From: an uncultured Clostridia bacterium
GTDB taxonomy: Bacteria > Bacillota > Clostridia > Oscillospirales > Acutalibacteraceae
Reading direction: 5' to 3'
Length of the DNA: 26,464 nucleotides
Assembly: GCA_937915775.1 (NCBI GenBank)
Contig: CALGGQ010000175.1
Span: forward strand, 1-26,464
The position numbers and the translations under genes are program-made. Positions 6,926-14,751 of the stretch are shown here, in pieces (the first letter of the stretch is position 1; the number at the start of each line of letters is the position of its first letter). The notes under the pieces are model-generated. The model was given only the letters and a program-made list of their open reading frames with translations. It had not been told where the DNA came from and did no database searches.

Positions 6926-7110
6926 TTTTGTGGTGATCCACCGGGGATTCTCTTCTCAACAACGAAAAGCTCCACTGGAGCTTTTCTCCCGCTTCTCGCT
7001 CCCTACGGTCGTGACAAGCGGTGTTTCGTTTCTCATCCCCGCTGTGCTATGCACAGAAAAAAATACAGCCCTTTCGGAATGTGTTTTTTGTGATGATCCA
7101 CCGGGGATTC
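6926..7110. repeat. pair of 25-bp direct repeats around a 135-bp insert-like stretch
   Basis: 6926-6950 and 7086-7110 are the same in 24 of 25 bases and both contain the last bases of a tRNA-Lys gene (tgatccaccggggattc). Between them is a structured stretch with a perfect 10-bp hairpin, gaaaagctcc/ggagcttttc (6964-6986). The first copy breaks off inside the T-loop sequence, while the second continues into the tRNA. This could be a small insertion with target duplication, or two generations of the same attachment site. Confidence 0.65.
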
Positions 7111-7136
7111 GAACCCCGGACACCTTGATTAAAAGT
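7094..7136 (-). pseudogene. 3' half of a tRNA-Lys (UUU anticodon) gene
   Basis: On the minus strand the sequence runs from the anticodon loop CTTTTAA through a variable region and a perfect T-arm (CGGGG TTCGAAT CCCCG) to the acceptor end GTGGATCA, without an encoded CCA. Upstream of the anticodon loop the sequence departs from any tRNA: the 5' anticodon strand does not pair, and there is no D-arm or 5' acceptor strand. A tRNA cut at the anticodon loop is the usual mark of tyrosine-integrase attachment, where the element carries away one half. No integrase is encoded within this window. Confidence 0.75.
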
Positions 7137-7600
7137 TAACGGAACCATCTTAAAACGCAGATATTTCCTCACTTTTTTGTCAAAAAATGCACAACTTTTG
7201 CACAATTTTTGATTTTTCAGCACCTCTCAATGACCCAAAAAAATTCTTCATTGAAATTGGAGCGAATAAATTTTTACCGATGTTTTATCAATTATAACAT
7301 ATTTATTTAGTTGTTTTATAGTTGGACAATAAGGTAACAAAAACGACGCCAAACATTTTGGTAGCTGTTTCACGGTGTTTTCTGCATGCCTTTTAATATT
7401 AGATTCTTTCTGCTAATTAAACATAATATTATTTTAGACGAATAACAACACTTTTAATTACTTTCGGAAAAACATACGTATCTGCTCTAAACGACGGTTA
7501 GTGTAATTCATAATAACACTATCCATCTTCTACGAGTAATTTAATTACTATTATAACGACAGCGGGTAACCTGTTTTTTCATATTTCAAATGAATATCTA
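7137..7600. other. AT-rich intergenic stretch
   Basis: No open frame with a start, ribosome site or recognisable product is visible on either strand. The stretch is much richer in A and T than the genes around it. It begins at the tRNA fragment and ends at the flavodoxin promoter, so it may be leftover sequence from a lost mobile element. Confidence 0.6.
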
Positions 7601-7629
7601 ATGACAAATTCAGTAAAAGATGGTATAAT
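7601..7629 (+). promoter_or_regulatory. promoter of the flavodoxin lipoprotein gene
   Basis: ATGACA (7601-7606, five of six consensus bases), a 17-nt spacer and a perfect TATAAT (7624-7629) lie 30 nt upstream of the GTG start, with GGAGGG between them. Confidence 0.75.
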
Positions 7630-7659
7630 ATTACCATTAATTATTCGGAGGGAATAACG

Positions 7660-8715
7660 GTGAAAAAGAAAGTAATTGCCGTTGTTGGCACCATTGTTTT
7701 ACTTGTTTGCATATTACTGTCTGCTTGTTCTGCGGTTAAGGATGAAAAGATATTGGTAGCATATTTCTCTGCAACGGGAAATACCAGAGCAGTGGCTTCA
7801 CAATTAGCACACGAAACAGGCGCAGACCTGTTTGAGATTACACCAAAGGACCCATACACTGAGGTACAACTCGGTTATGACGACCCTGACCAACGTATAT
7901 CGAAGGAACAGGCTGACGAAAACTGCCGTGTTGAAATCGCAGGAACAGTAGAAAATTTTGAGCAGTACGATACAGTATACATAGGTTATCCGATTTGGTA
8001 CGGCAAAGTGCCGAGGATTGTACTGACTTTCCTTGAGAGTTATGATTTTGAGGGCAAAAAGATTATCCCATTCTGCACATCTGACAACGACGGGATTGAA
8101 ACAGGACTTGAGGAGATTCAAAAGGACAGCCCAAAGGCAGAGTGGCTGGAGGGACAGCGCTTTGACAGCGCTGTCATTGACAAGGCACTGGATCAAAACG
8201 GCAGTCTCACCGATAGCGGTGTCAAGGAAGCAATAGCTGCCTTTGCACAAAAGAACACACCGAAATCCAACAAAAACGCTTTTTTAAGGAGCAAGGCTAC
8301 CGAAACCGGCAGCGATTCTGCAGAAACAACAAAGGAAGTCACCTTTGAAGAGGGTAGCAATACGTCAATGAGCGCTACAGATGCAGCAATCTCTGAAACT
8401 GGAACCACTGCTTCGACAACCGGCACAAGTTCTGATTCATCAACTACGTCAGACGTCACAACTGCCAACACAACCTCCATCGCTAACCAAACGGAAACAG
8501 ATACATCTGTTACTACAGAAACCGCATCAACTGATGCCACAACTGAAAATGTAACAAGCGCGACACTGGCAACCGAGTTACCGGAAAGTACTTCCACTAC
8601 TAATCCTTCTGAGACCACTCCGCAGTCAACAACCGCAGCAACGCCAACCACTGAACGAGTGACGGAAACCACTACGCTCGGAGACAACGACACGCCGTTC
8701 ATACCAATTCCGTAA
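7660..8715 (+). CDS. exported flavodoxin-fold lipoprotein with a Ser/Thr-rich tail
   Basis: The product has 351 residues and starts at GTG with a GGAGGG ribosome site. Residues 1-23 are a lipoprotein signal ending in the lipobox LSAC (Cys23). Residues ~30-200 form a flavodoxin-like domain: FSATGNTRAVA carries the SxTGNT phosphate loop that holds FMN, YDTVYIGYPIWYGKVPR is the typical second flavin loop, and KKIIPFCTSDNDGI follows as in the flavodoxin_4 group. Residues ~205-340 are low-complexity and rich in Ser and Thr, probably a wall-spanning stalk. The last residues are TPFIPIP, which recur at the end of a small peptide encoded at 10070-10204. Flavodoxins are normally cytoplasmic, so the lipoprotein form implies redox work outside the membrane. 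It converges on a minus operon that includes a RibU-like flavin transporter subunit. The domain call is firm; the redox partner is unknown. Confidence 0.88.
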   Translation: MKKKVIAVVGTIVLLVCILLSACSAVKDEKILVAYFSATGNTRAVASQLAHETGADLFEITPKDPYTEVQLGYDDPDQRISKEQADENCRVEIAGTVENFEQYDTVYIGYPIWYGKVPRIVLTFLESYDFEGKKIIPFCTSDNDGIETGLEEIQKDSPKAEWLEGQRFDSAVIDKALDQNGSLTDSGVKEAIAAFAQKNTPKSNKNAFLRSKATETGSDSAETTKEVTFEEGSNTSMSATDAAISETGTTASTTGTSSDSSTTSDVTTANTTSIANQTETDTSVTTETASTDATTENVTSATLATELPESTSTTNPSETTPQSTTAATPTTERVTETTTLGDNDTPFIPIP

Positions 8716-8732
8716 TACAGCATATATATGAA

Positions 8733-8768
8733 AACAGCACCGAGGATTTTTATTTCCTCGGTGCTGTT
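8733..8768. terminator. bidirectional terminator between convergent units
   Basis: A perfect 14-bp inverted repeat (8733-8746 with 8755-8768) has an 8-nt loop. A run of seven T follows on the plus strand and four T on the minus strand. It ends the flavodoxin gene from the left and the peptide/ECF operon from the right. Confidence 0.9.
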
Positions 8769-8774
8769 GTTTTT

Positions 8775-9107
8775 TTAGAAGATAGGCGGGACGATTTCGC
8801 CGCCCCAGTCGTCGGACGCATAATGCTGAAGAATGTAGGCGTAATCCTTTGCATTCACAATTCCGTCAGGAACCACGTCAAGAGGTGTATAACCTCGCTC
8901 GTTGATATGTTCTTCAAAGGTGGTCGTCATACGGTCATTGCAGTTTTCACAAGTCAGGATAATATCACCATTCGGTTCAAGTGACACAATCTGATAATCG
9001 TGGTCGCATGGCGTATTCAGTTCGTTTTCCTGATTAGCAAACGCTATCACCGTTCCTGTCATTATCAGTACGGCGGCAGTCATTATCGCTATCCATCTCT
9101 TTTTCAT
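8775..9107 (-). CDS. small secreted protein with a Cys pair and a half-dockerin, ending WGGEIVPPIF
   Basis: The product has 110 residues from the ATG at 9107, chosen because MKKRWIAIMTAAVLIMTGTV is a clear signal peptide; an upstream ATG at 9146 overlaps the preceding gene. After the signal come CDHDYQIV and LTCENCNDRM, a CxxC knuckle that could bind a metal or form a disulfide. Then PLDVVPDGIVNAKDYAYILQ matches one calcium-binding half (DxxxDGxVNxxD) of a dockerin type I module, which normally has two halves. The chain ends DDWGGEIVPPIF, shared almost exactly with the 47-residue peptide encoded at 9914-10057. It is the last gene of the operon, 25 nt after the ECF gene. Cellulosome attachment is possible but unsure with only half a dockerin. 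Confidence 0.75.
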   Translation of the reverse strand: MKKRWIAIMTAAVLIMTGTVIAFANQENELNTPCDHDYQIVSLEPNGDIILTCENCNDRMTTTFEEHINERGYTPLDVVPDGIVNAKDYAYILQHYASDDWGGEIVPPIF

Positions 9108-9132
9108 GCTTACGCCCTTCGTTCTTCGTTCA

Positions 9133-9912
9133 TTAATCCATCCCATTTATCGGGTAATCGCTTTTCGGTATTTTCACATACAGTATCGGTAAAAGGAGAG
9201 AATAAACTAAAACCGTTATCAATATGATAAAAAGCAGTTTTCCAAGTGTTACGGGAAGGTTGATAAGCAGGATTCCCTGCCAGAGTTTGGTTATGCTTGG
9301 TATCAGATTTGCTAATGAAGCCGGGAGATGCGCGCCGATAGCATTCAAAGCTGAAACATATTTTTGGAGGATGTTTTCCGACGAATACACCTCGGCATAG
9401 CGCTCTCCCAACTCCGGATAGAGAATAAACTGTGTTAATAAAAACTGCATTACCAATGCCACCGGCAAGCCGAGCAGAGAACCGCTGAGCATCGTTTTTA
9501 TGCGATATCCCCTTTTGAGTTTGTCCGCTGTCTGCTTGGCTTCCTCTTCAATCTTTTTTGTATAGAATGAACCGGCTATCAGTATAAACATTGCTTCCAC
9601 AACGAAGCCCGTTGCATCCGACAAAATAGAGCTTTGTATCACTGCCGAATGGACGGCAGTTTTAAGAAAGCAGACTGCCAAGCCGTAAAGCGGACCGTAA
9701 GCAAAGGTAATCAGCAGCTCCGGAAATGCCGAAAAATCGACAATGAACATATCCGGCAGCAGCGGCAGGCGAAAACGGTAAAAGTAAAGCACCACCGCTG
9801 CAGCGGTTAAAATAAGCAGGTATACCCTTCTCATCAACCGCACTTTCTTTTTAAATCTTTCCGAATAATTCGTTCCGGTGATAATTTCATAAGCGCTTTG
9901 TGTGTCGCTCAT
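9133..9912 (-). CDS. ECF transporter substrate-binding (S) component, RibU-like
   Basis: The product has 259 residues from the ATG at 9912 (MSDTQSAYEIIT), which lies 1 nt after the stop of the 47-residue peptide, so the two are translationally coupled. About six hydrophobic segments are visible, for example VYLLILTAAAVVLYFY and LLFIILITVLVYSLLLPILY. The stretch VDFSAFPELLITFAYGPLYG fits the iDfSd.Pali..f.fGP signature of RibU-type S components, which capture riboflavin or related flavins and pass them to a shared EcfT-EcfA energising module. An extra loop of ~60 residues between the late helices (YPELGERYAEVYSSENILQK onward) is unusual. No EcfA or EcfT gene is in the window, as is common for group II S components. 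The family is fairly sure, the flavin substrate is inferred. Confidence 0.75.
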   Translation of the reverse strand: MSDTQSAYEIITGTNYSERFKKKVRLMRRVYLLILTAAAVVLYFYRFRLPLLPDMFIVDFSAFPELLITFAYGPLYGLAVCFLKTAVHSAVIQSSILSDATGFVVEAMFILIAGSFYTKKIEEEAKQTADKLKRGYRIKTMLSGSLLGLPVALVMQFLLTQFILYPELGERYAEVYSSENILQKYVSALNAIGAHLPASLANLIPSITKLWQGILLINLPVTLGKLLFIILITVLVYSLLLPILYVKIPKSDYPINGMD

Positions 9913-9913
9913 T

Positions 9914-10057
9914 TTACAGACCGATTGGCGGAACAATCTCGCCGCCCCAGGGCGGATCCACAATTCCCGGAGCTTCGCCGGAGGTGGTAATCACATCCGT
10001 CGTATTATATCTCATTACGTTAAACTCAGGTGTTTTGTATTCTAATGTTTTTTCCAT
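9914..10057 (-). CDS. 47-residue peptide ending WGGEIVPPIGL, precursor-like
   Basis: A complete small frame starts MEKTLEYKTPEFNVM, continues through TTDVITTSGEAPG and ends PPWGGEIVPPIGL. It has an excellent ribosome site (AAGGAGGA, 6 nt before the ATG). There is no signal peptide. The N-terminal half is charged and leader-like with YKTPEF; the C-terminal half is rich in Gly and Pro. The neighbour upstream (44 residues) has the same plan: MEK start, YxxPx(I/F), DV(L/I)T.S(S/G), then a Pro-rich tail. Two such paralogues in a row, with strong initiation and a membrane transporter after them, suggest ribosomally made peptides that are trimmed or modified, or short tags and signals. No modifying enzyme is adjacent. 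That it is a gene is fairly sure; its role is not known. Confidence 0.75.
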   Translation of the reverse strand: MEKTLEYKTPEFNVMRYNTTDVITTSGEAPGIVDPPWGGEIVPPIGL

Positions 10058-10069
10058 TTATGTCCTCCT

Positions 10070-10204
10070 TTATGGAATGGGAATATACGGCGTGGTGTAG
10101 CTTTGCGTCGTCGGCTCCTCGGGCGTGCTGCCCGAGGATTCCGTTAATACGTCCACTGCTTTAAACTCTTCCACCGTTATTTCGGGTTTCAAATATTTTT
10201 CCAT
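10070..10204 (-). CDS. 44-residue peptide ending TTPYIPIP, precursor-like
   Basis: The frame starts MEKYLKPEITVEEFKAVDVL, continues TESSGSTPEEP and ends SYTTPYIPIP. The ATG lies 1 nt after the stop of the large repeat protein, and its GGAGG ribosome site is formed by the last two Gly codons of that protein, so the two are tightly coupled. Tyr4-Leu-Lys-Pro7-Glu-Ile9 fits the YxxPx(L/I) pattern by which lasso-peptide leaders bind their RRE protein. The match is short and no lasso enzymes are present, so this is only a hint. The tail TPYIPIP recurs as TPFIPIP at the end of the flavodoxin lipoprotein (7660-8715). Second member of a peptide pair with 9914-10057. That it is expressed is likely; its function is unknown. 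Confidence 0.75.
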   Translation of the reverse strand: MEKYLKPEITVEEFKAVDVLTESSGSTPEEPTTQSYTTPYIPIP

Positions 10205-10205
10205 A

Positions 10206-13200
10206 TTAACCTCCGAAATAGTTGTTTGCTGCTTCGCTGTAATAATACAGTGCCTTGGCAAGTGCCTTTGACTTGGCGTTACTGCTGTAAGTCAGAATAC
10301 TCTTTGCCCAGTCCGTAGCAGCATAATTAATGGTTGTGCCGTCGGAAAGCGTAATGACAATCGGCTTGTTAAGGTCGGTGGCATACAGTCCGCTGACGTC
10401 TACAGCCCACTTGTTGCCGGAAGCCTGAACAAGCTTTGCATCAAGCGTTTTACCGTTTACGGTTGCCGTGGCAGTCAAATCACCGGCATCGCCTGCGAGA
10501 ATCAGACGGAGCGTTGCCTTTGACAAAATGTATACCTGTGTACCTGTTATGCCCGTTACCACGTCACCGTAGGTAGCGCTTGCGCTGCTTTCAATCGTGG
10601 GAACTGCTGCATATTTTTCAGGAAGCGTATATTCGGGATACGCAGCGTCTGAACTGTAATCAAAGTAATCCTTCGCCGTCTTGCCGTATTCCAGTACAGT
10701 ATAGCAGAGGTCTACCAATTTATCGCTGTAACCGTTTGCTGCCGCATTGTCAATGATGTACTTACAGTAGCTTGCTACGGAAACCGTAATTACCTTTGTT
10801 TCGCCGTTTGTATAGTACAGCGTTGCGGTAATCGGCTCGCCTGCCTGCGCCATCGCCATGGTAAAGGATTTTGTAAAGTAGCCGTTTATATCAGCAGTAA
10901 TATCCGTTACCGTTTCGGTTTTCAGCTCGCCGGACTGCGTTGTGATATCGGGATAGGTGTAAACGATTTTTTCGATAACCTCACCGTTCGCCGCATGACC
11001 TTCTACATCGATCAGAATATTGACGTCGATATTCTCCGTCAGCGTCAGATTGTACTTATCGTCCGCCGGCGTAACAACGGTTTCTTCGGTATATGCAGCC
11101 GTATATGTTACGTCTTCCATTACTGCAGGAAGTTCACCTTCGGCATAGATGTTTTCGCCGTCGTTCCAGCCGATAAAGGTGTAATGCGTATTGTCTGCAG
11201 TGTAGTCAGCAGGCGTTTCACCGTTGTATTCAGGGATTGTTGTGCATAATACGTTTTCATCCGTTTCAACGGTTTCTCCGCCAACGACCCATGTTATGGT
11301 AAAATACGGTGCCGTTGTTATCGTTTTACCTTCAATTGCACTGATTTCATCGTTTGAAAGTGTACCGCTGTATACAGAGATAGCGTCAGTCAATATCTGA
11401 TTTTCGGCAATTTTCACGGTACCGTTATAACTGTCAACCTTGATATTGCTTGACATCGTATTACAGCCGAGAGTGATATCGCCGTTATCCGTTGCACTAA
11501 GACTTGCCGCCCTGAAGATGCCGCCATAAATAACGGTATTCTGTGTCGTAACGTTACCGAAGTTCACTTTTCCGCCGTAAACGTTCAGGCTTGTAACCGT
11601 GGTGTTTGAGCTTGTCATATTAAGCATACCGGTATGTAAAATCTGGCGGTAAATATTAAGCTCGCTTTCACCGTCAGACGTAAATCCGGCACTTGATGAC
11701 AGAGTTACATTATCGCCGATAATAAGATTTACCGTTCCTTCAAGGATAATATCGTCGTTGAATTCAACGTCCTCGTTGACAATATACCAACCTTCATCAA
11801 GCGTATCCTCTGCGCCTGTAAGAACCTTTGCCACTACGCTTTTCTGATTTCCGTTTTTGTCGACATAATTAGTGTATATTCTTCCGCTTTCTTTATAAAG
11901 CGCCGTGTAGGTAATATTGCCAGTGACAACGTCTACGTCAGGAGACCAACCGCTAAAGATATACTCTTTGCTGTTCTCGTCATAGTAGTAAAGCTCTAAA
12001 TAGTCGTTAAATTCCGGCATAGTTCCGTAAGGTACATTCTCATCAGTTTCAGCAACAGAACCGCCGACTATCCACTCAACTGTGTAAGTGAAAGGCTTGA
12101 AGGTTGCCGTTACCGTTACGTCACTTGCAGGCATAACGAATTTTCCGTCAGTAACCGTTATATCGTTATTATCGCTATCCTTAACGGTTAAGGTGTCAAT
12201 TTCATAACCTGTGTCAGGTGTTACGGTAAGCATAATCTCATCGTCAAGATTTGCAGCGCTTAAGCCCTCTACCGTGCCGTTTTCGCCTATATTATAGGTA
12301 ATGTTTAAGTCGGCTTTCTTAAACGTTGCCGTTACGGTAACGTCCGATTCAGGCATAATAAATGTAGAGTCGGTAACAGTGATATTGTTGTTATTGCCGT
12401 CCTTTACAGTAAGTGAGTCAAGCGTGTATCCGTTATCTGAAGTTACCTTAAGCGTTACCTCTGCTCCTGCGGAGGCTGTTGCAATTCCCGTTACCGCGCC
12501 GTGCTCTGAGGAGGCATAGGTTATTGCCTGCGGTTTATAGGGCGTGAGCGTTACTTGTTCAATCTGCAAACTTGTAACCGTGCCCGAATAAGTATTTTTT
12601 CCGTCAGTAAATATTTGTCCTTCGGCTATCTTCAGGTCGCCCTTATACACCGAATATGCTTCTGCATAAATGCTGTCGCTTGCTTTTGAATATCCAAGTG
12701 TAGTGCCGCGTGAATAAAAATCTTTGGTGATGTTCAGGTTGCCGCCGTAAACGGTTGCAGCACTGATCGCACAGGATATCTTATCAACATCTATGTTACC
12801 GTCGTAGATGTTCAGATTATAGCCGGCATAAATGTTTTTCGGGTAAATAACACCGCCATATATATTCAAATTAAATGCGACCATCTGTGCATTCAGAGCG
12901 CCGTTTTTATGATTCTGCCAGTAAATGTTTAATGTGTTGGCTACAATTTCTGCAGATGAGCCGGTCACCGAAAGCGTTACGCCGTTTGCTAAAATAAGAT
13001 TCGCCGTGCCGTTGAATTTCAGATCTTCGGTATATGTAATATCTTTATCAACAATATACCAGCCGCCGTCATATTCCGTATAATTAGGGTCAAGCGGATA
13101 TGCCTTGACAGTCTGTTCAATGCCGTTTTCATCAAGATATTTTACATAGTAAGACGAGTCAACAAAGCGAGCCGTAACCGTCACATTCTTTGCAGGCATA

Positions 13201-14717
13201 GTGAATTTATTGTTATATATATCAAGCGTTGTACCGCCGTCAGGCTGTGCATTATAACTATGGAATTTATAATACTTATCAGCCTTGAAGGTAGGCGCTA
13301 TTTCCTCACCGTAGTATGCTGAGGAAGGACCTGTTACCGTGCCGTTTCCTTCACTTACATAGGTAATACTGTTCGGAGCATACGGCACCATCGTATTGCC
13401 TGCAAGCTGACTTTTGTCCGTAATAACGCCTGCCGATACAACAAAACTATGTCCGCTGTCGGTCAAAGCCTTTTCAAGAGTTAAATTGCCGTAGTAAGCA
13501 GCGGCACGTATGCTTATATCGTCTGTATAGGTAACGGAGATATTGCTGTCAGATTCTATGCTGCCGTAGCCGCCGCCGATACCGACATTCACGTTACCAG
13601 AAAGCGCCTGAATATCACCGCCTGTAACGGTAACGTTTGCAGGGCTGTTTTCACCGCCGCCGATACCTGCCGCCTTACCCTTACCGAACGCAACAACCGT
13701 GCCGCCGTTAATGGTGACGGATACATTATTTCCGTTATAGCCGCTGCCGATACCTGCGCCGTAGCGTCCGCCGTGGGCTGTTACGGTTGAGTTGGTAATA
13801 TTGATCGCATCACAAGCACTGCCGCATTCATTGCCTGTACCGATGCCTGCGGCATTTGCGCCGCCAACAGCGACAACCGTGACTTTTGCGACCTGTTTTC
13901 CAGGAAGCTCAATCATCATGCCAGTCTGCGGATTTTTAACCTGCTTTCCGCGCTCATACACGGGAAGAACTGAACCGACTTTTACGCCCTGCTTTTCGCC
14001 ACCAGCAATGATGATTCCGTCTTTGTCGTAAGAAAGGAAATATGATTTCCACGGACGATCCATACAGGTTTTTTCGATGTTATCAACAAGTTTTTCGATT
14101 GCGGCAGAAATTGCCTTGTCACTCAAAGTAGCGTCAAATCCCTGAACACCACCCATGCCGAGCGTCGTAGAAGATTCTGTTTCCGCCTCGCCTTTTCCTT
14201 CTTCTGAATAGATAATCTGACCTGTCGCCACGTCAACCAAACGAATGTTCACGCCTGCTTCGACCGTCTGCTTTTTGCTTCGCGAAACTAATCCAACTTC
14301 ACCCGTTGTCTTTCGACCGAACTCGGTGATTGAACCGATGATAAGATAATCTGCCGCGACTTTCTGCGCAGAACCACCATGATTTTCGACTTCAGCCTGA
14401 ATTTTGTCGGCATCAGCACGCTCCAAGAGAACGAATTTGCCGCGTGCAGAAAGTTTCGCAGAAAGAATATCGATTGCCTGTTTGCCAATCGGATCGTTGT
14501 CTTTGTCGTAGAACGCACCCTTTGCATATTCCGTTTCATTTGAGAAACGAGCGATTGCAACTGTGCGTTTAAGCCCCTGATAGTCCTGAACAGCAGCCGT
14601 ATCGTTCAGAGAGCCTTCTGTCTTTGAAACAGTCGTTTTTGCCGTAGACCCACAACCAATGAACGATGCAGCAGAAACTGAGATAATTGCGAATGCCAAG
14701 AATTTTGTTATTTTCAT
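10206..14717 (-). CDS. chimeric frame: CsgG-like lipoprotein N-terminus joined to a clostridial InlB/Flg_new repeat protein
   Basis: The frame has 1503 residues from the ATG at 14717 (AGGAG ribosome site; lipobox FIGC, Cys22). Residues ~45-280 are CsgG-like, a family of outer-membrane-associated lipoproteins: RTVAIARFSNETEYAKGAF, FVLLERADADKI, ADYLIIGSITEFGR, VNIRLVDVATGQIIYSEEGK. They carry Treponema-like codon use. At about residue 283 the character changes within a few codons to GGANAAGIGTG and INGGTVVAFGKGKAAGIGGG, a Gly-rich repeat typical of Clostridia surface proteins. Beyond that come three ~70-residue InlB-like repeats (DITVTDGKFVMPASDVTVTA and cousins), two Flg_new repeats, two blocks beginning GWYIV, and a C-terminal domain ending in YYYSEAANNYFGG. 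No stop or shift marks the join. The CsgG C-terminus and the clostridial signal peptide are both missing. It is either a real fusion or an assembly chimera. Confidence 0.85.
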   Translation of the reverse strand: MKITKFLAFAIISVSAASFIGCGSTAKTTVSKTEGSLNDTAAVQDYQGLKRTVAIARFSNETEYAKGAFYDKDNDPIGKQAIDILSAKLSARGKFVLLERADADKIQAEVENHGGSAQKVAADYLIIGSITEFGRKTTGEVGLVSRSKKQTVEAGVNIRLVDVATGQIIYSEEGKGEAETESSTTLGMGGVQGFDATLSDKAISAAIEKLVDNIEKTCMDRPWKSYFLSYDKDGIIIAGGEKQGVKVGSVLPVYERGKQVKNPQTGMMIELPGKQVAKVTVVAVGGANAAGIGTGNECGSACDAINITNSTVTAHGGRYGAGIGSGYNGNNVSVTINGGTVVAFGKGKAAGIGGGENSPANVTVTGGDIQALSGNVNVGIGGGYGSIESDSNISVTYTDDISIRAAAYYGNLTLEKALTDSGHSFVVSAGVITDKSQLAGNTMVPYAPNSITYVSEGNGTVTGPSSAYYGEEIAPTFKADKYYKFHSYNAQPDGGTTLDIYNNKFTMPAKNVTVTARFVDSSYYVKYLDENGIEQTVKAYPLDPNYTEYDGGWYIVDKDITYTEDLKFNGTANLILANGVTLSVTGSSAEIVANTLNIYWQNHKNGALNAQMVAFNLNIYGGVIYPKNIYAGYNLNIYDGNIDVDKISCAISAATVYGGNLNITKDFYSRGTTLGYSKASDSIYAEAYSVYKGDLKIAEGQIFTDGKNTYSGTVTSLQIEQVTLTPYKPQAITYASSEHGAVTGIATASAGAEVTLKVTSDNGYTLDSLTVKDGNNNNITVTDSTFIMPESDVTVTATFKKADLNITYNIGENGTVEGLSAANLDDEIMLTVTPDTGYEIDTLTVKDSDNNDITVTDGKFVMPASDVTVTATFKPFTYTVEWIVGGSVAETDENVPYGTMPEFNDYLELYYYDENSKEYIFSGWSPDVDVVTGNITYTALYKESGRIYTNYVDKNGNQKSVVAKVLTGAEDTLDEGWYIVNEDVEFNDDIILEGTVNLIIGDNVTLSSSAGFTSDGESELNIYRQILHTGMLNMTSSNTTVTSLNVYGGKVNFGNVTTQNTVIYGGIFRAASLSATDNGDITLGCNTMSSNIKVDSYNGTVKIAENQILTDAISVYSGTLSNDEISAIEGKTITTAPYFTITWVVGGETVETDENVLCTTIPEYNGETPADYTADNTHYTFIGWNDGENIYAEGELPAVMEDVTYTAAYTEETVVTPADDKYNLTLTENIDVNILIDVEGHAANGEVIEKIVYTYPDITTQSGELKTETVTDITADINGYFTKSFTMAMAQAGEPITATLYYTNGETKVITVSVASYCKYIIDNAAANGYSDKLVDLCYTVLEYGKTAKDYFDYSSDAAYPEYTLPEKYAAVPTIESSASATYGDVVTGITGTQVYILSKATLRLILAGDAGDLTATATVNGKTLDAKLVQASGNKWAVDVSGLYATDLNKPIVITLSDGTTINYAATDWAKSILTYSSNAKSKALAKALYYYSEAANNYFGG

Positions 14718-14751
14718 AGTTACTCCTGAAAATGATTTGAAACTATTGCAT

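Noticed and set aside
6918..7139. Plus-strand open frame of 73 codons ending PPGIRTPDTLIKS
   Set aside because: It is the antisense of the tRNA-Lys fragment and its neighbouring repeat; this ending is a well-known spurious product of reading tRNA genes backwards.
8193..8723. Minus-strand Val/Ser-rich open frame opposite the flavodoxin tail
   Set aside because: It is the complement of the Ser/Thr codons of the tail, with no start signal of its own.
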